The notes under the pieces: model-generated
Told to the model about the DNA's origin: nothing
What the model saw: the letters and a program-made list of their open reading frames with translations, nothing else
Database searches by the model: none
Assembly (NCBI GenBank): GCA_026686845.1
Contig: JAIVEN010000011.1
Coordinates: 21,810,501-21,874,500 of the forward strand
DNA: 64,000 bases
Source of the DNA: Adenanthera pavonina
Lineage: Eukaryota; Streptophyta; Magnoliopsida; Fabales; Fabaceae
Direction: 5' to 3'
Made by a program: the position numbers and the translations under genes
In this document: piece by piece, positions 11,074-21,908 of the stretch
Layout: each line of letters begins with the position of its first letter
Position numbering within the stretch: position 1 is the first letter of the stretch

Positions 11074-12453
11074 TGTTAGCTTCCCAAGAGGGGAGTGAAT
11101 TTGGAAAAGCATGAAATTTTTTCTGCAAAAATACAAAATAGTAATAAAAGCAAAAGTTTACAGAAAAGTATACTCTAATGCAAATTGAATATAAGAGATA
11201 AAGGAAGAAAAGAATCATTAATTTATTCTAGTTCAGTCCAATCTACTTGACTTACATCTAGTCCTCAAGCCATCATTTGAGATTTACCACCCTCAGCATG
11301 AATTCAATGAGCTCCTTACAATGCCACAGTACAACACTTGTGCTCTATTAGTGTTTCCTTTTATCTTTTTGTGAATCCTTCACAAAGAATCTTTCATTCA
11401 GATGAAGAAAAAATTTGTTACAGAAATGAATGCTTTCTTAAATAGAGTAGATATAAAAGGTGAAGAGTAACAAATGAGGTGTACAGGCCAAAAGCTTTAA
11501 TATTGAATTTCAACAAAGTTTTTGCAATATTAGACTTAAATGTGTTACCCACAACATCAAATGATATTTTATTTATAGATTTATTATTTAATTAGTCATT
11601 AGACACAGGATTTAGCTGTTAGGCATATTAACCAATGTTTACTCTACAAAAAGAGTTGTTTGTCAACTGTTTTTAATGCGTCTGATACACCAGAATATGA
11701 ATATTATGGCTCAACATACAAATTTTGCTGAAACAAAATGTTAAGTACTTTAATGTTGAACTTTAAAATTCATCTGTTATTAAATGACATTTTGAATTTT
11801 AAGTTTGCAAAAATACCCGATGTTAGTTTGTGCGAGTTTTCATATCAAAAGTGCATTTGAAGAGAAAATTCAGTTGCCTCAAGTTTTCACATAGCACTTC
11901 AAAATTCAAATTTTAGAAACTGAAATTCATCTATGAGAGGTATGTTCAACAAGTTCTGCATTTTAAAATTCATACTTTGATACTTAAAGTTTGTCTGTCA
12001 GTAGCAATGACTTTGAACTCATTTTGAACTTCATTAACAGTTGAATTTTAACTAAGCTTCATGCAAATTTTGCATACTTTCTCTAACTATGCTTAGCCCG
12101 AAATTTAAATTTCAGATTCAAAATTCATCTATCAGAGATTAAAACTCTATAACTTTAAACTTTAATAAGTAAAGTGTAAATTTTACACAAAATAAGCATG
12201 AGTCAACCGGAAAAATTCATCTGTTAGTCAATATATCTTAATTCTAACATATGCCAACATCAAATAACTTTAAAATAACTTGTTTAAATATTGTGGTAAT
12301 ATAAAGAAGTAAGATTTAAAGCTTTTTACATAATGAGAAATCCTAAAAATTGATTCTTCACTTGATCTTCACTAGATTTCTTTACTTTATACTTTCATAC
12401 TCCTTTAATATTCTCCTTCTAAGCTCTAGTTGTTTAAAACTTATGATTCAATA
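11074..12453 (-). repeat. S1 5' LTR
   Basis: On the minus strand it starts near 12453 (degenerate TATTGAATCA) and ends TAACA at 11074 next to a primer-binding site. It aligns along its length with 1-1267: the 'tgtttgtc' and 'attcatctgttat' blocks occur in the same order. Repeated LTR motifs are present around 11700-12240. Length is about 1.38 kb. The two S1 LTRs differ at many visible positions, suggesting an old insertion. Confidence 0.85.
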
Positions 12454-14330
12454 GAATATACAAATTAGAACTCATAATTCATTACCTTTGCAACTTGGAG
12501 CTTTAACTTTGCCTTTGAACTTCTCTTTTTCCCCTTCGGTTTCAACCTCTCTCTCACTCTCACTCTTTGCCCTTTGTTTAGACATGAAGAATTAAGGGAA
12601 ATGAAGGCTTAACCACACCTAAACCCATTAGTTGAAAAAGATATGTAATGCATGAATAGTAACATTGGTTGAGTTAATTAAACTTGGCTAACTTTAGAAA
12701 GCTTTTTGCTTAATTTCATTTCTATCCTATGCTGCAGCCTTCCACATGATTTTGAGGGCAATTTTGTTCAAAAATTGCTACAATAATTTTAATGGACTAT
12801 TATACCCTTTACCGATTAATTTTATCCATACCGATTAAATATTTTTGCCATAATCGTCAATAAATTGGTACGAGATTATCCAAAAACTAATTTTAGACTA
12901 AAATAATTATCTTGACCTAAAATATTTTTTCATAAGGTCCATTTATTGTACTTAACTTAGTATTATTTTCTCTGCAATCCAAAATAACCTTTAATTGGCA
13001 TAATACTAACTTTTTATTCCAAATACTCATAACAAAATCATTTTGATCTAAGTAACTTTCATACAATATTCCATTGGGCTAGATTCATCAAGAGTTCCAT
13101 TTTAACTAAAAATTTTTTATATCTACAAAAATGCCCTTGCAGGCAAATTTATAATTTTTAAAACTTTCGTATCCTTTCTTGTAATTTTAACTAAGGACTA
13201 CATTAAATTCTTTATTCCAAGGACCATTTTACAAATAATTCTAATTTCTTGGGATCAAAATATAATTTTCTTATTTTTCCTCTTAACATGGAAAAATGAC
13301 TTCTTTCTGTATTTCACATTGACTTATGCCTCCTAGTTTTCTCTAACTCCTAGTCAATTAACGTCCATGCAATATTTCATTGGGTCCGGTGTAACAAAAG
13401 CTTCTCCTTGATTGCAATTTTTCATGTTATGAAATTGCCCCTAAGCCGAGTCCAAAGTGCAAATATTTATTTTTCTAGGTAATTTCTTGTAATTTTCTCC
13501 CAAAAACTAATTTTTATCTTTTACATCAACTTCATATTGGTCTAACTTTCAACCTCGATCTCCTAACTATGTAATACTTATACTATTGTACTTAGCTCGA
13601 GACGGGCTTACATTTAACTAGTATATTACATACCTTTTTAGGCTTAGTTTTGAAATTAATTATTGGTAAGTACCTTATGGAAAATTAATTTTAATTAAGG
13701 ATCAAGTATAATTCTTTTTAAAAACCATATGAGAAATTAATTCCATTCAAAGGTTGAGCATGTAACATTATCATCTTACTTTCTTTCCCATCTTTTTATG
13801 TATTTTATATCATTCTGTAAAAGTAGGGATATTATAATGAGAAAAATGGAAGGAAGCTTATGGTCATATTTATAGAGAAAATGAACCAATATTGGCCCTT
13901 GGATTTGCATTTAATCCAATGGCTTATAAATATTTTTGAATTGTTTATAACAACTTTCCTTTATGCCCATAGATATTTTGTCCTTATGAGAGGAGTATGG
14001 AAGGGCATTTTTGTCCAACTTTTCCCTCCATTTTCGGTTCCCAAAGAGGCAAGAGAAATAACGTACTTTCCTGAATTTTTGTAGATCAATTTAGCTCTGA
14101 TTTGTGTACTTTGATTTGACTTTTCTATTATTTCTTATATCTTTTCTATCTACTTTATCTGTGGGACTCACTACCTACTTTTTACTTTTTCTCATAAGGT
14201 CCACTTATCTTACTTGCTTTTTACTATTTATCTCTCTCGGTCAGCTTTTACTACTCACATAGGACTCGCCTTTACTGTACCTATACTTTTTCATCTCCGG
14301 GCTGACATAACCAATATCACTTACACCTTT
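12454..14330 (-). repeat. Decayed Ty3/gypsy LTR-like sequence
   Basis: No coding region is recognisable; ORFs such as 13860-14084 show no motif. Blocks such as 'aacatggaaaaatgac' (about 13285) and 'gaaattgcccctaa' (about 13432) also occur in the gypsy LTR fragment at 30606-31192. A 'catatttatagag' stretch near 13866 resembles the TATA region of the GA LTR. I interpret it as old gypsy LTR material; boundaries and orientation are uncertain. Confidence 0.5.
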
Positions 14331-15206
14331 TGTAACATCTCCAATTTTTCGAATATTACAATATGCATGAAAATATGATAATTTAGCATATGATGCATTA
14401 TTTAAGTAAAAAGGAAGTAAAATGGCAATTTCACATGTTGGACCTTAAAAGAAATGTATTTGCAATTTGCTACCTAATAAAAATTATTTATAGTTTAGTC
14501 CCTTAAGAAAAATTTATTTGCAAGTTGATCCTTCTAGGGGCAATTTCAAAAATAGGCAAAGTATATGTCAAAATTGACCTTATGACATGTTGGACCCAAT
14601 GGAATAATGTATTGGTCCTAAAAGAATCAGTTTGGATAGAAATAGACTACAGAATATAGTAGAAATTTAACTACAAAAGAAAAAATAATATAGACCCCAT
14701 AATACTGATAAAGTAAAAAAGAAAAATACTTGGGCCCCACATAAATATAGTTTGAGATATGATATTAAATTGAATACAAATCTCAAACTAGAGTAATCCT
14801 GTATACATAAAGAAATAAACAATATTAGAATATACTGTAAAAGTAACTTTAAGTGTGCAAATAAAAAGTAATCAATACAGGATATATGCGGGTTAGGAAA
14901 AATATGCAATATAAAGGACACTCTCTCTCCTGTCATTGACCGAAATTTCCTCACATCTTTAAAGGGATTATTTTAATATTTAAAAAGCAAAACTTAGCGA
15001 AGAACTATTCTTCACCATGTAGAAATTGGACGCTTGGGTTGATGGAATGATTTTGGTGTTTTGCAAATATCCAACTTCCCTCCCACTTCCCATTATGTTT
15101 TAGCCAGCTCCAAGGAAGAGAGAGAAGCTCCAACTCAAGTGAGAGAAAGAGAGGAAGAAAGAAGAAAAAGGAGGAAAAATACGAAACCAAGCTTGAGGTA
15201 AGTTTT
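14331..15206. repeat. Ty3/gypsy LTR fragment interrupted by S2
   Basis: It begins TGTAACATCTCC, as gypsy LTR edges in this window do. The block 'aatactgataaagta' at 14702 recurs at 43140 in the same orientation. The end is rich in GAGA/GAAG and 'gaggtaagttt', similar to the 43700-43810 segment. S2 starts at 15207. Minus-strand ORFs at 14667-14954 and 15005-15232 reflect AT- and purine-rich composition. Confidence 0.55.
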
Positions 15207-16211
15207 TGTTGAAAGTGTTTTGATAATTCCAAACAACTAGAGCTTGGAAGGAAAATATCAAAGGAATATAAGAGTATATAAGTGAAGAAATCTAATGAAA
15301 TACGTGTGAAGATTTAGTTGCTAGGATTTCTCACAATCTACACAAGGTAAAATACTTTGATTTTTACTTATTTATATTCCCACAGTATTTAAACAAGTGT
15401 TTTCACGGTTATCCTATGTTAACATATGTTAGATTTGGAAAACATTGACTAACAGACGAATTTTGACATTAATTCTGTGTTTTTGTACAAAACACTGACT
15501 AATTTTTACTTATATGTTTCGAACAAAATTCAAACTTTGCTTACTAAAATTCAAAGTTCCAGTGTTATCATCTCTGACAGAAAAATTTCAAATTTTGAAA
15601 TTCGAATTTTGAGTAAAGCATAGTTGGAAAAATATGCGAAATTCATTGGAGATCTTGTCAAGGTTCGAATGATATTAAAGGGCAAAGAGAGTTCAAAGTC
15701 AGTCCCTCTGACAGATGAATTTTGGATTTCAAAATTTGAATTTCGAAATAAGAACTTGTAAGTCTTGTTAGAGCATGTCTCTGACAGACGAACTTTGAAA
15801 TGCAAAATTTTAAATTCAAACAGTAGAACTTTTGTGCCATGTTAAGCTAGCTACTGACAGAGGAATTTTGATTTTTGAAATTCAAATTTCGAGTGCATTG
15901 CGAAAACATTAAACAACTGTTTATACTCATCAGATGCACTTTTAATACGAAAATTTGTATGTTTTAACATGGGATATATTTGACAAATTCAAAATTTGAA
16001 TTTCATTCTTGGGCAGACGAATTTTACAAGTTCAACATTGAAGTCTTCAGCTTATGATCTCTATAAAATTCGTCTGTTGACACCCAAAATTCAAATTTTA
16101 GTGTGTAAAATTTTCTACAAACTTCTACTATCACTGTAATATTACATTTTTTTGTGGAAAATTTTAAACTACATAATTCAGTCCCCTTCTTGGGAAGCTA
16201 GCTGCCTAACA
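15207..16211 (+). repeat. S2 5' LTR (internally deleted)
   Basis: It starts TGTTGAAAGTG and ends GCCTAACA, directly before the primer-binding site. At about 1.0 kb it is shorter than the related 1.5-kb LTRs (9480-10973, 34828-36363). The part corresponding to 35705-36290, which holds the TATA-like box, is replaced by a short junction near 16110-16150. Repeated CTGACAGACGAA/AAATTCGAATTT motifs fill 15450-16100. Confidence 0.87.
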
Positions 16212-16213
16212 AG

Positions 16214-16224
16214 TGGTATCAAAG
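16214..16224 (+). other. S2 primer-binding site
   Basis: TGGTATCAAAG begins two bases after the LTR end. It matches the initiator tRNA-Met-type primer-binding sites of plant copia elements. Confidence 0.85.
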
Positions 16225-16267
16225 TTCGGACTCCCAACTGAAAGATCTAACCTTAGGGAGAATATAT

Positions 16268-17575
16268 GGCTAGCTTTGGAGAGAACATTTACCCAAAAGA
16301 AACAACACCAATAGACCTCCAGGCTTTAGTAGAGAACACTACGAATACTAGAAGATGAGGATGTAGATATATCACTAATCCATAGATCTAGACATCTGGT
16401 CAGTCATCTAGAAAGGTGACTTTGTCATAATGAAGCTGCAAAATGATGCCAAGTTTAATGAAAAGCCTAAGGAGGAGTAGAATGGTGAAGGATAGAAGAA
16501 GAGTTTTGCTTAACTACAAAGTAAAACATTGTCTGGTTAGTGCCCTTAACCAGGATGAATTTTATAGAGTATTCCAATGTCCCACAACCAAAGGAATGTG
16601 GGATACTCTAGAAATTGCCCATGAAGGAACAATTGGAGTAAGAGAAAACAAATTAAATTCTTGCATTGGCGAGTATGAGCTTCAGGATGAAGGAAGGAGA
16701 AAGTATCAAAGATTTGTAGAAAAGATTCACCCTCAATGTGAATCAACTAAAGAGTCTGGGTAAAGAGTATACTCAACCAGAAAAAGTTAGAAAAATTCTC
16801 AGAGCTCTATCAATTGAACGACAACTGAAAATAACTATTATAGAAGAAGCTAGAGGGGAATTAATGGCCTCTATCATAGCTCTTTTCGATAGCCTTGAAG
16901 AATATAAGGGCAAGATGAAAGCTCTCAACGATGCTGGACAAGAAAAGAAGAAGAAAAGTCTAGCGTTAAAAGCTACAAAAGAAGAAGAAGAGGATTCAGA
17001 TGATGAAGAAGAACTAGATGAACAGACTCTGGCTATACTAGTCAAAAAATTTGGAAGATTCTATGGCAAGAAGCGAAATAAGAAGTTTTTCAAGAAGGGA
17101 CCAGCAACAGACAACAAAAAAGAAATCAAAGAGCATATAACCTGTTATGAATGCAAAAAGTAAGGGCACATCAAATAGGAGTACCCATAATTCTTGAAGA
17201 AGCAAAAAAAATGAAAAGTTACTGAGAAGAACCAAAAAGGAAATGGCATACATCTCCTCAATTTGGGGCAACAGCTCAAATGAAGAGGATGAAGATCATG
17301 AAGAAATTGTCAACATATGCTTGATGGCATGTACAGTAGAAGAAGCTCAAAATCCATCTGATAGTGAGCATGAAGATGAGGTAAATGATTATGATCCTTC
17401 ATATTTTAAACTACTTAATGCATTTCATGATTTGAATGATGAATTCATTAAAACTGCAAAAGAACTGATACTACCTAAGAAGATGATTAGTAAGCTAGAA
17501 TTAGATTGCAAACTGCCTGACATTACATCTCAATATAAAGTTAAATCTGTTGTTGTTCATCATGCATTGAACTAA
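16268..17575 (+). pseudogene. S2 gag
   Basis: The likely start is ATG at 16268 (MASFGENIYPKE), about 45 bases after the primer-binding site. Pieces follow in different frames: 16443-16763 with CPTTKGMWDTLEIAHEG; 16738-17163 with NQLKSLGKEYTQPEKVRKIL, a Glu/Asp-rich stretch and a Lys-rich block; and a broken zinc knuckle CYECKK-stop-GHIK near 17145. The acidic segment 17243-17575 closes the region. Stops and at least two frameshifts inactivate it. The S1 copy at 7990-9478 is the counterpart. Confidence 0.87.
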
Positions 17576-18074
17576 AGAAAAACAATGAATATATTCTCAA
17601 AAGTCTAGCTAATCTGACAAGGTAGAGACATGTTGTATACATTACTGAGCAATCAAAGGATTGCATAAGGCAAAGCTAGTCTTGGCTATAACCCTTGTGT
17701 AGTCAAGGAAAAGAACAAGAAGAAAAATCAAAATCTATATATGAAACATTTTGTACACGCACAAGGGCATAAGAAGAAATGTAACTCTTCAAAATCCATT
17801 GAAACTTACATGCAATCTAAATATGTGAAATAAAAATACTATTTGCATTGTTTTTTTGCCTATATCTCAATCCAGCAGCCCCTTTATCACCTGCCACTTC
17901 TATAACAAGAAGGGGTACATTTCCAGTTCATGTTCTTTAAGGAAAAATAGACTTGGCATGAAGGTAGAGTGAGTTACCGAAGGTATATTTGTATCTAGGG
18001 AGAATGTCATCGACAGAAGAAGACCCAAACAGATTTAAGTACTTAAGGAGAAAAATTGAACTTTGTTTTGCAAG

Positions 18075-18186
18075 TGTGTCTTAGAGCTAGCAAGAGCAAC
18101 AAATAGTATATGGATAGTGCTTGTTCAAGACATATGACAGGTGATAAGGAGAAGTTCACTACCCTCATAGACAAGAAGGAGGAAAA
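18075..18186 (+). pseudogene. S2 pol: aspartic protease active-site region
   Basis: The reading frame through 18110 gives YMDSACSRHMTGDKEKF. This matches the copia protease motif, with Ala where the family has Gly in Asp-Ser-Gly. Stop codons lie on both sides. The 17576-18074 interval before it is gag/protease linker with no open frame. Confidence 0.8.
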
Positions 18187-19332
18187 GTGACCTTTGGAGG
18201 TGACCAATATGGCAAGGTGGTTGCCATTGGTATTAATGGCAAGAATCCTAAAACATCCATAAAAGAGGTCATATTTGTAGTTGATCTCAACCACAACTTG
18301 CTGAGTATGAGTCAGACCTGTGATAAAAGAAATTGTGTATTATTTGACTCAGAATTTTCCCTAGTCACCCAAAAAAGTGATTGCAAGGTTATCCTCAAAG
18401 ATCAAAAGGATGGTAGTTGTTATACTCTTGATCCAGATGAACTTTCTACTTTAGATTTAGTATGTTTAATTAGTAAAGATAATGAAAGTTAGTTGTGGCA
18501 TAGGATACTGGCATATGTTAACATGAACCAACTAAACAAGTTAATAAAAAATGAGTTAGTTACTGGATTGCCAAAAGTTTCTTCTGAAAAAAATAGAGAA
18601 TGTGATGCATGTCTCAAAGGAAAACAAACTAAGTACTCTTTCAAGTCTAAAAATGTCATCACTACATCTAGACTACTACAATTGCTACATATGGATTTAA
18701 TAGGTCCATCTAGAGTAAAAAGTATTGGTGGAAATTTATATATGTTAGTAATCGTTGATGACTACTCTAGATTCACATGAACTTTGTTTCTTTCCTCTAA
18801 AGATGAGACATTTGATGCATTTGTGTCCTTAGTCAAGAAAGTACAAAATGAGGAAGATATCATTATTGTGTCTATCAGGTTTGATCATGGAGGAGAATTT
18901 GAAAATTCAAGCTTCTTGGAGTATTGTGAAGAACATGCAATTGATCACAACTTCTCTGCTCTAAGAACACCTTAGCAAAATGGAGTGGTGGAAAGGAAGA
19001 ATAGGGCTTCAAGAGAAATGGCAAGAGCAATGCTAAATGAGAAAGAGCTTCCTCAATACTTCTTGGCTTATGCAATGAACACAGCAAGCTATATCATCAA
19101 TAGATCTTACATCAGACCAATTCTAAGGAAGACACCTTATGAGCTGTACAAAGGAAGAAAGCCAAATCTCTCACACTTGCACGTGTTTGGATGCAAGTGC
19201 TTCATCCACAACAATAGGAAAGAGAATCTGGTTAAGTTTGATGCCAAATCAGACGAAGGTATATTCCTTGACTATTCTAGTAAAAGTAAAGCATATAGGG
19301 TGTTTAATAAAAAGTATAGGACCATAGAATGA
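18187..19332 (+). pseudogene. S2 pol: GAG-pre-integrase and integrase
   Basis: One frame, broken by in-frame stops, runs through this region. It shows FVVDLNHNLLSMSQT (18275), LWHRILAYVNMNQLNKL (18493) and the zinc-binding CDACLKGKQ (18605). The core carries HMDLIGP (18690), FDHGGEFENSSF (18880) and VVERKN (18985). The three catalytic acidic positions are therefore present. Single-base stops occur after DDYSRFT (TGA, 18778) and in RTP-stop-QNG (TAG, 18973). The end DEGIFLDYSSKSKAYRVFN (19255) is the usual C-terminal motif. This is better preserved than the S1 integrase. Confidence 0.9.
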
Positions 19333-20560
19333 TCTGTGCATTTAGTTTTCATAAAATAAAACTATTCCTAAACATGTCTTAAATGAGGATGAACTAATTT
19401 CTAGCTTCAAGAACTTGAACCTTTCCTAAGAAAATAAAAGTAAACCTCCAAAAATATCAGAATTTACTGATATAGAGAAAAATTTTTAGGAGAAAGATAT
19501 GGAACCAGAAGATAATGAGGAAAATTCTCAAGAACTCCCTAGATCTTAGAGATATCAAAGGAGTCATCATGTTAATCAAGTGATTAGGAATGTTCAAGAG
19601 AATATTAAAACCAAAAGACAACTTAGGGATCAAATGAATAACTGTGCATTTATTTTTCAAATTGAACCTAATAGCACTGAAAAAGCTTTAATAGATGAAT
19701 ACTAGATATTAGCTATACAAGAAGAATTGAATCAATTTGAAAGAAATCAAGTTTGTGATCTAGTGCCTAGACCCAAGGATCGCCCAATTATTAGAACTAA
19801 ATTGGAATTTTGAAATAAACTTGATGAGTCTGGAACAATAGTTAGAAATAAAGCTACGTTGTTATTTAAAGGATACAATCACAAGGAAGGCATGGACTAT
19901 AAGGAAACTTTTGCTTCCGTTGCAAGATTAGAAGCAATAAGAATTCTCTTACCCTAAGCATATATAAAAGACATAATATTGTATCAAATGGATGTAAAGT
20001 GTGCCTTTCTAAATGGTTATATCATGGAAGAGGTTTATGTTGATCAACCTCCAAGTTTTGAGGACTCAACAAAGCCAAACCATTTATATAAACTGAAGAA
20101 AGCTCTTTCTAGTTTAAAACAGGCACCCAGAGCATGGTGAGAAAGTCTAAGCAACTTTTTGAAGCTATTAGATGTTGATCATATTATATTTGGTGCTACT
20201 AATCATTCTTTGTGCAAGAATTTTTCTAAGTTAATGTAAAGCAAATTTAAAATATCAATGATGGGAGAGCTCAACCTTTTCCTTGGATTGCAAATTAAAC
20301 AATGTGATGATGGCATCTTCCTCAATCAATCCAAGTATCTAAAGAGCTGCTGAAGAAATTTGAAATGGAAAATTTCAAATCAATGAGAACACCTATGGCC
20401 ACTGCAACAAAGCTTGATATGGATGAATGAGGAAAGCTATTCGATATAACTCAATATAAGAGAATGATTGGTTCCCTACTATACCTAACAGCTAGTTGAC
20501 CTGACATTATGTTTAGTGTCTGCATGTGTACTAGGTTCTAATCATGTCATAAAAAGTCCC
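19333..20560 (+). pseudogene. S2 pol: reverse transcriptase with catalytic-site deletion
   Basis: The first 350 bases are a decayed linker. Then come LAIQEELNQFERNQVCDLVP (19712), DVKCAFLNGYIMEEVYVDQP (19990) and KKALSSLKQAPRAW (20095). The next stretch reads NFLKLLDVDHIIFGATN: sequence leading to the catalytic YVDD is missing and the motif itself reads DVDH. GELNFFLGLQIKQCDDGIF (20268) follows. By comparison with S1 (5450-5700), a few tens of residues are deleted. The copy cannot encode an active polymerase. Confidence 0.88.
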
Positions 20561-21120
20561 ATGCAACAACTGTGAAGAAAATATTCATATATTTAATTGG
20601 AACATCATAGATGGGACTTTGGTATCCAAAGGGCAATGGGGAAGAGCTCAAAGGATACACTAATGCTGAATTTGTTAGATCCAAGACTGACAGAAAAAGC
20701 ACAAGTGAGATGTGCCAATTTTTGGGAGGATATCTGGTTTCATGATTCAATAAGAAACAAAATAGTATAGCTCTCTCCACAGCATAAGATGAATATATAG
20801 CTGCTGGAAGTTGTTGTGCTCAAGTTCTTTGGATGAAGCAACAACTTAAAGATCTTGAGATTGAGATGAAGGAAATACCAATAAAATGTGATAATCAAAG
20901 TACCATCAACATCACAAGGAATCCAGTCATGCATTCAAGGATAAAACACATTGAAGTTAAATATCACTTTATATGGGACCATGTTTTGAAAAAGGATATC
21001 ATGTTAGAGTTTGTCCTTACTAAAGATTACATTGCAGATATATTGACCAAACCACTTCTAGAGCACAGATATTGCAAAATCATAAGAGAATTGGGAATGG
21101 TAAATCCCAATGAACTATAA
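20561..21120 (+). pseudogene. S2 pol: RNase H domain
   Basis: After stops near 20760 and 20790 the frame is open from 20833 to 21120 (95 residues). It contains IKCDNQSTINITRNP, a 'DILTKPL' block and the terminal MVNPNEL. It matches S1 4888-4613 closely. This is the C-terminus of the copia polyprotein. Confidence 0.88.
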
Positions 21121-21908
21121 GCAAGCCTCTAACTGAATTTACTTACTTTCTGAAGTTAAGATATAAAAATTTATACTGACTTAAGCTTTGGATTATGTTC
21201 AAAGTGTTTTGTAGGTACTCCTCATGAGTTTATATAAAAGAAAAATTAATGTAATGGAGTATCGCACACTTACTCAGTGAAAGGAAAATGGAAATTCAAA
21301 TTTTCAGCTCTTATCTATAAGTTCAATTATGTAAATTTGCATTTTGGATGCTATTAGATGAATTTCGAAGCTACATTATGGTTTTAAATGAGTTGGTAAA
21401 ACTTAAAATTCAAACTTAAGTGCTTAACAGACGTATTTCAGTGCCTCACATGCTATTCTAGTATTTCCAATTCATTTCAAATTCATCTATTGCCTGATAA
21501 AAGTTTAAACTTTGAATGTTGATATGAGAGTAGACTATGTCCAAGTGTTCAACATACGAACTTTAACAATTCAAAATTTGCATTTCAAAAATTTCATCAC
21601 AAAGTTTCAAAATTCGAATTTTGAATCTTAAAATTCGTCTGTTGAATGTCTCTTACTTGTTTTGCCTTTAGATAAAGAACTTAACATTTGAACTTTAGAA
21701 ATATAACATTGTTTGTTGAAGCATCTATTGATGTTAAGTCTCTATTAGACAAATTTCGAGACTGAAATTCGTCTGTTGAAGTCATTCCTTATGTGACAAG
21801 TCTCTAATGGATGAACTTCAAGGATGAAAATTCGTCTGTTAGATAGTTTCTCTGAGTTGAACATGCAACATCATTGCACGAAATTCAAATTTTGGCCCTC
21901 AAAGTTCA
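21121..21908 (+). repeat. S2 spacer with LTR-type motif array
   Basis: No ORF of note. The stretch 21290-21910 carries repeated 'aaattcgtctgttgaa' blocks (about 21630, 21760, 21825) and 'caaattttga' palindromic blocks of the kind found in the LTRs. The corresponding S1 spacer is 3656-4612. Confidence 0.65.

Larger units (their letters stand above)
1..12453 (-). mobile_element. S1: Sirevirus-like Ty1/copia retrotransposon (minus strand, left end outside window)
   Basis: Read on the minus strand the order is 5' LTR (12453-11074), tRNA-Met-type primer-binding site, gag, protease, integrase, reverse transcriptase, RNase H (to 4613), spacer, extra ORF (3655 to about 1560), polypurine tract and 3' LTR (1267 leftwards). 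Integrase before reverse transcriptase defines Ty1/copia. LTRs over 1.2 kb, the type of Gag zinc knuckle and an additional ORF after pol fit the Sirevirus (Maximus/SIRE) lineage. Stops and frameshifts occur throughout, and a plus-strand copia LTR sits at the gag start, so the copy is inactive. The left boundary and any target-site duplication are outside the window. Lineage is inferred from architecture and short motifs. Confidence 0.88.

Noticed and set aside
13860..14084. 74-residue plus-strand ORF with a possible membrane segment
   Set aside because: It lies within gypsy LTR-like sequence near a TATA-like stretch and has no recognisable domain or partner copy.
12454..14330. Possible host intergenic or gene sequence between S1 and S2
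   Set aside because: No open frame with domain content; several blocks recur in the gypsy LTR fragment at 30606-31192.
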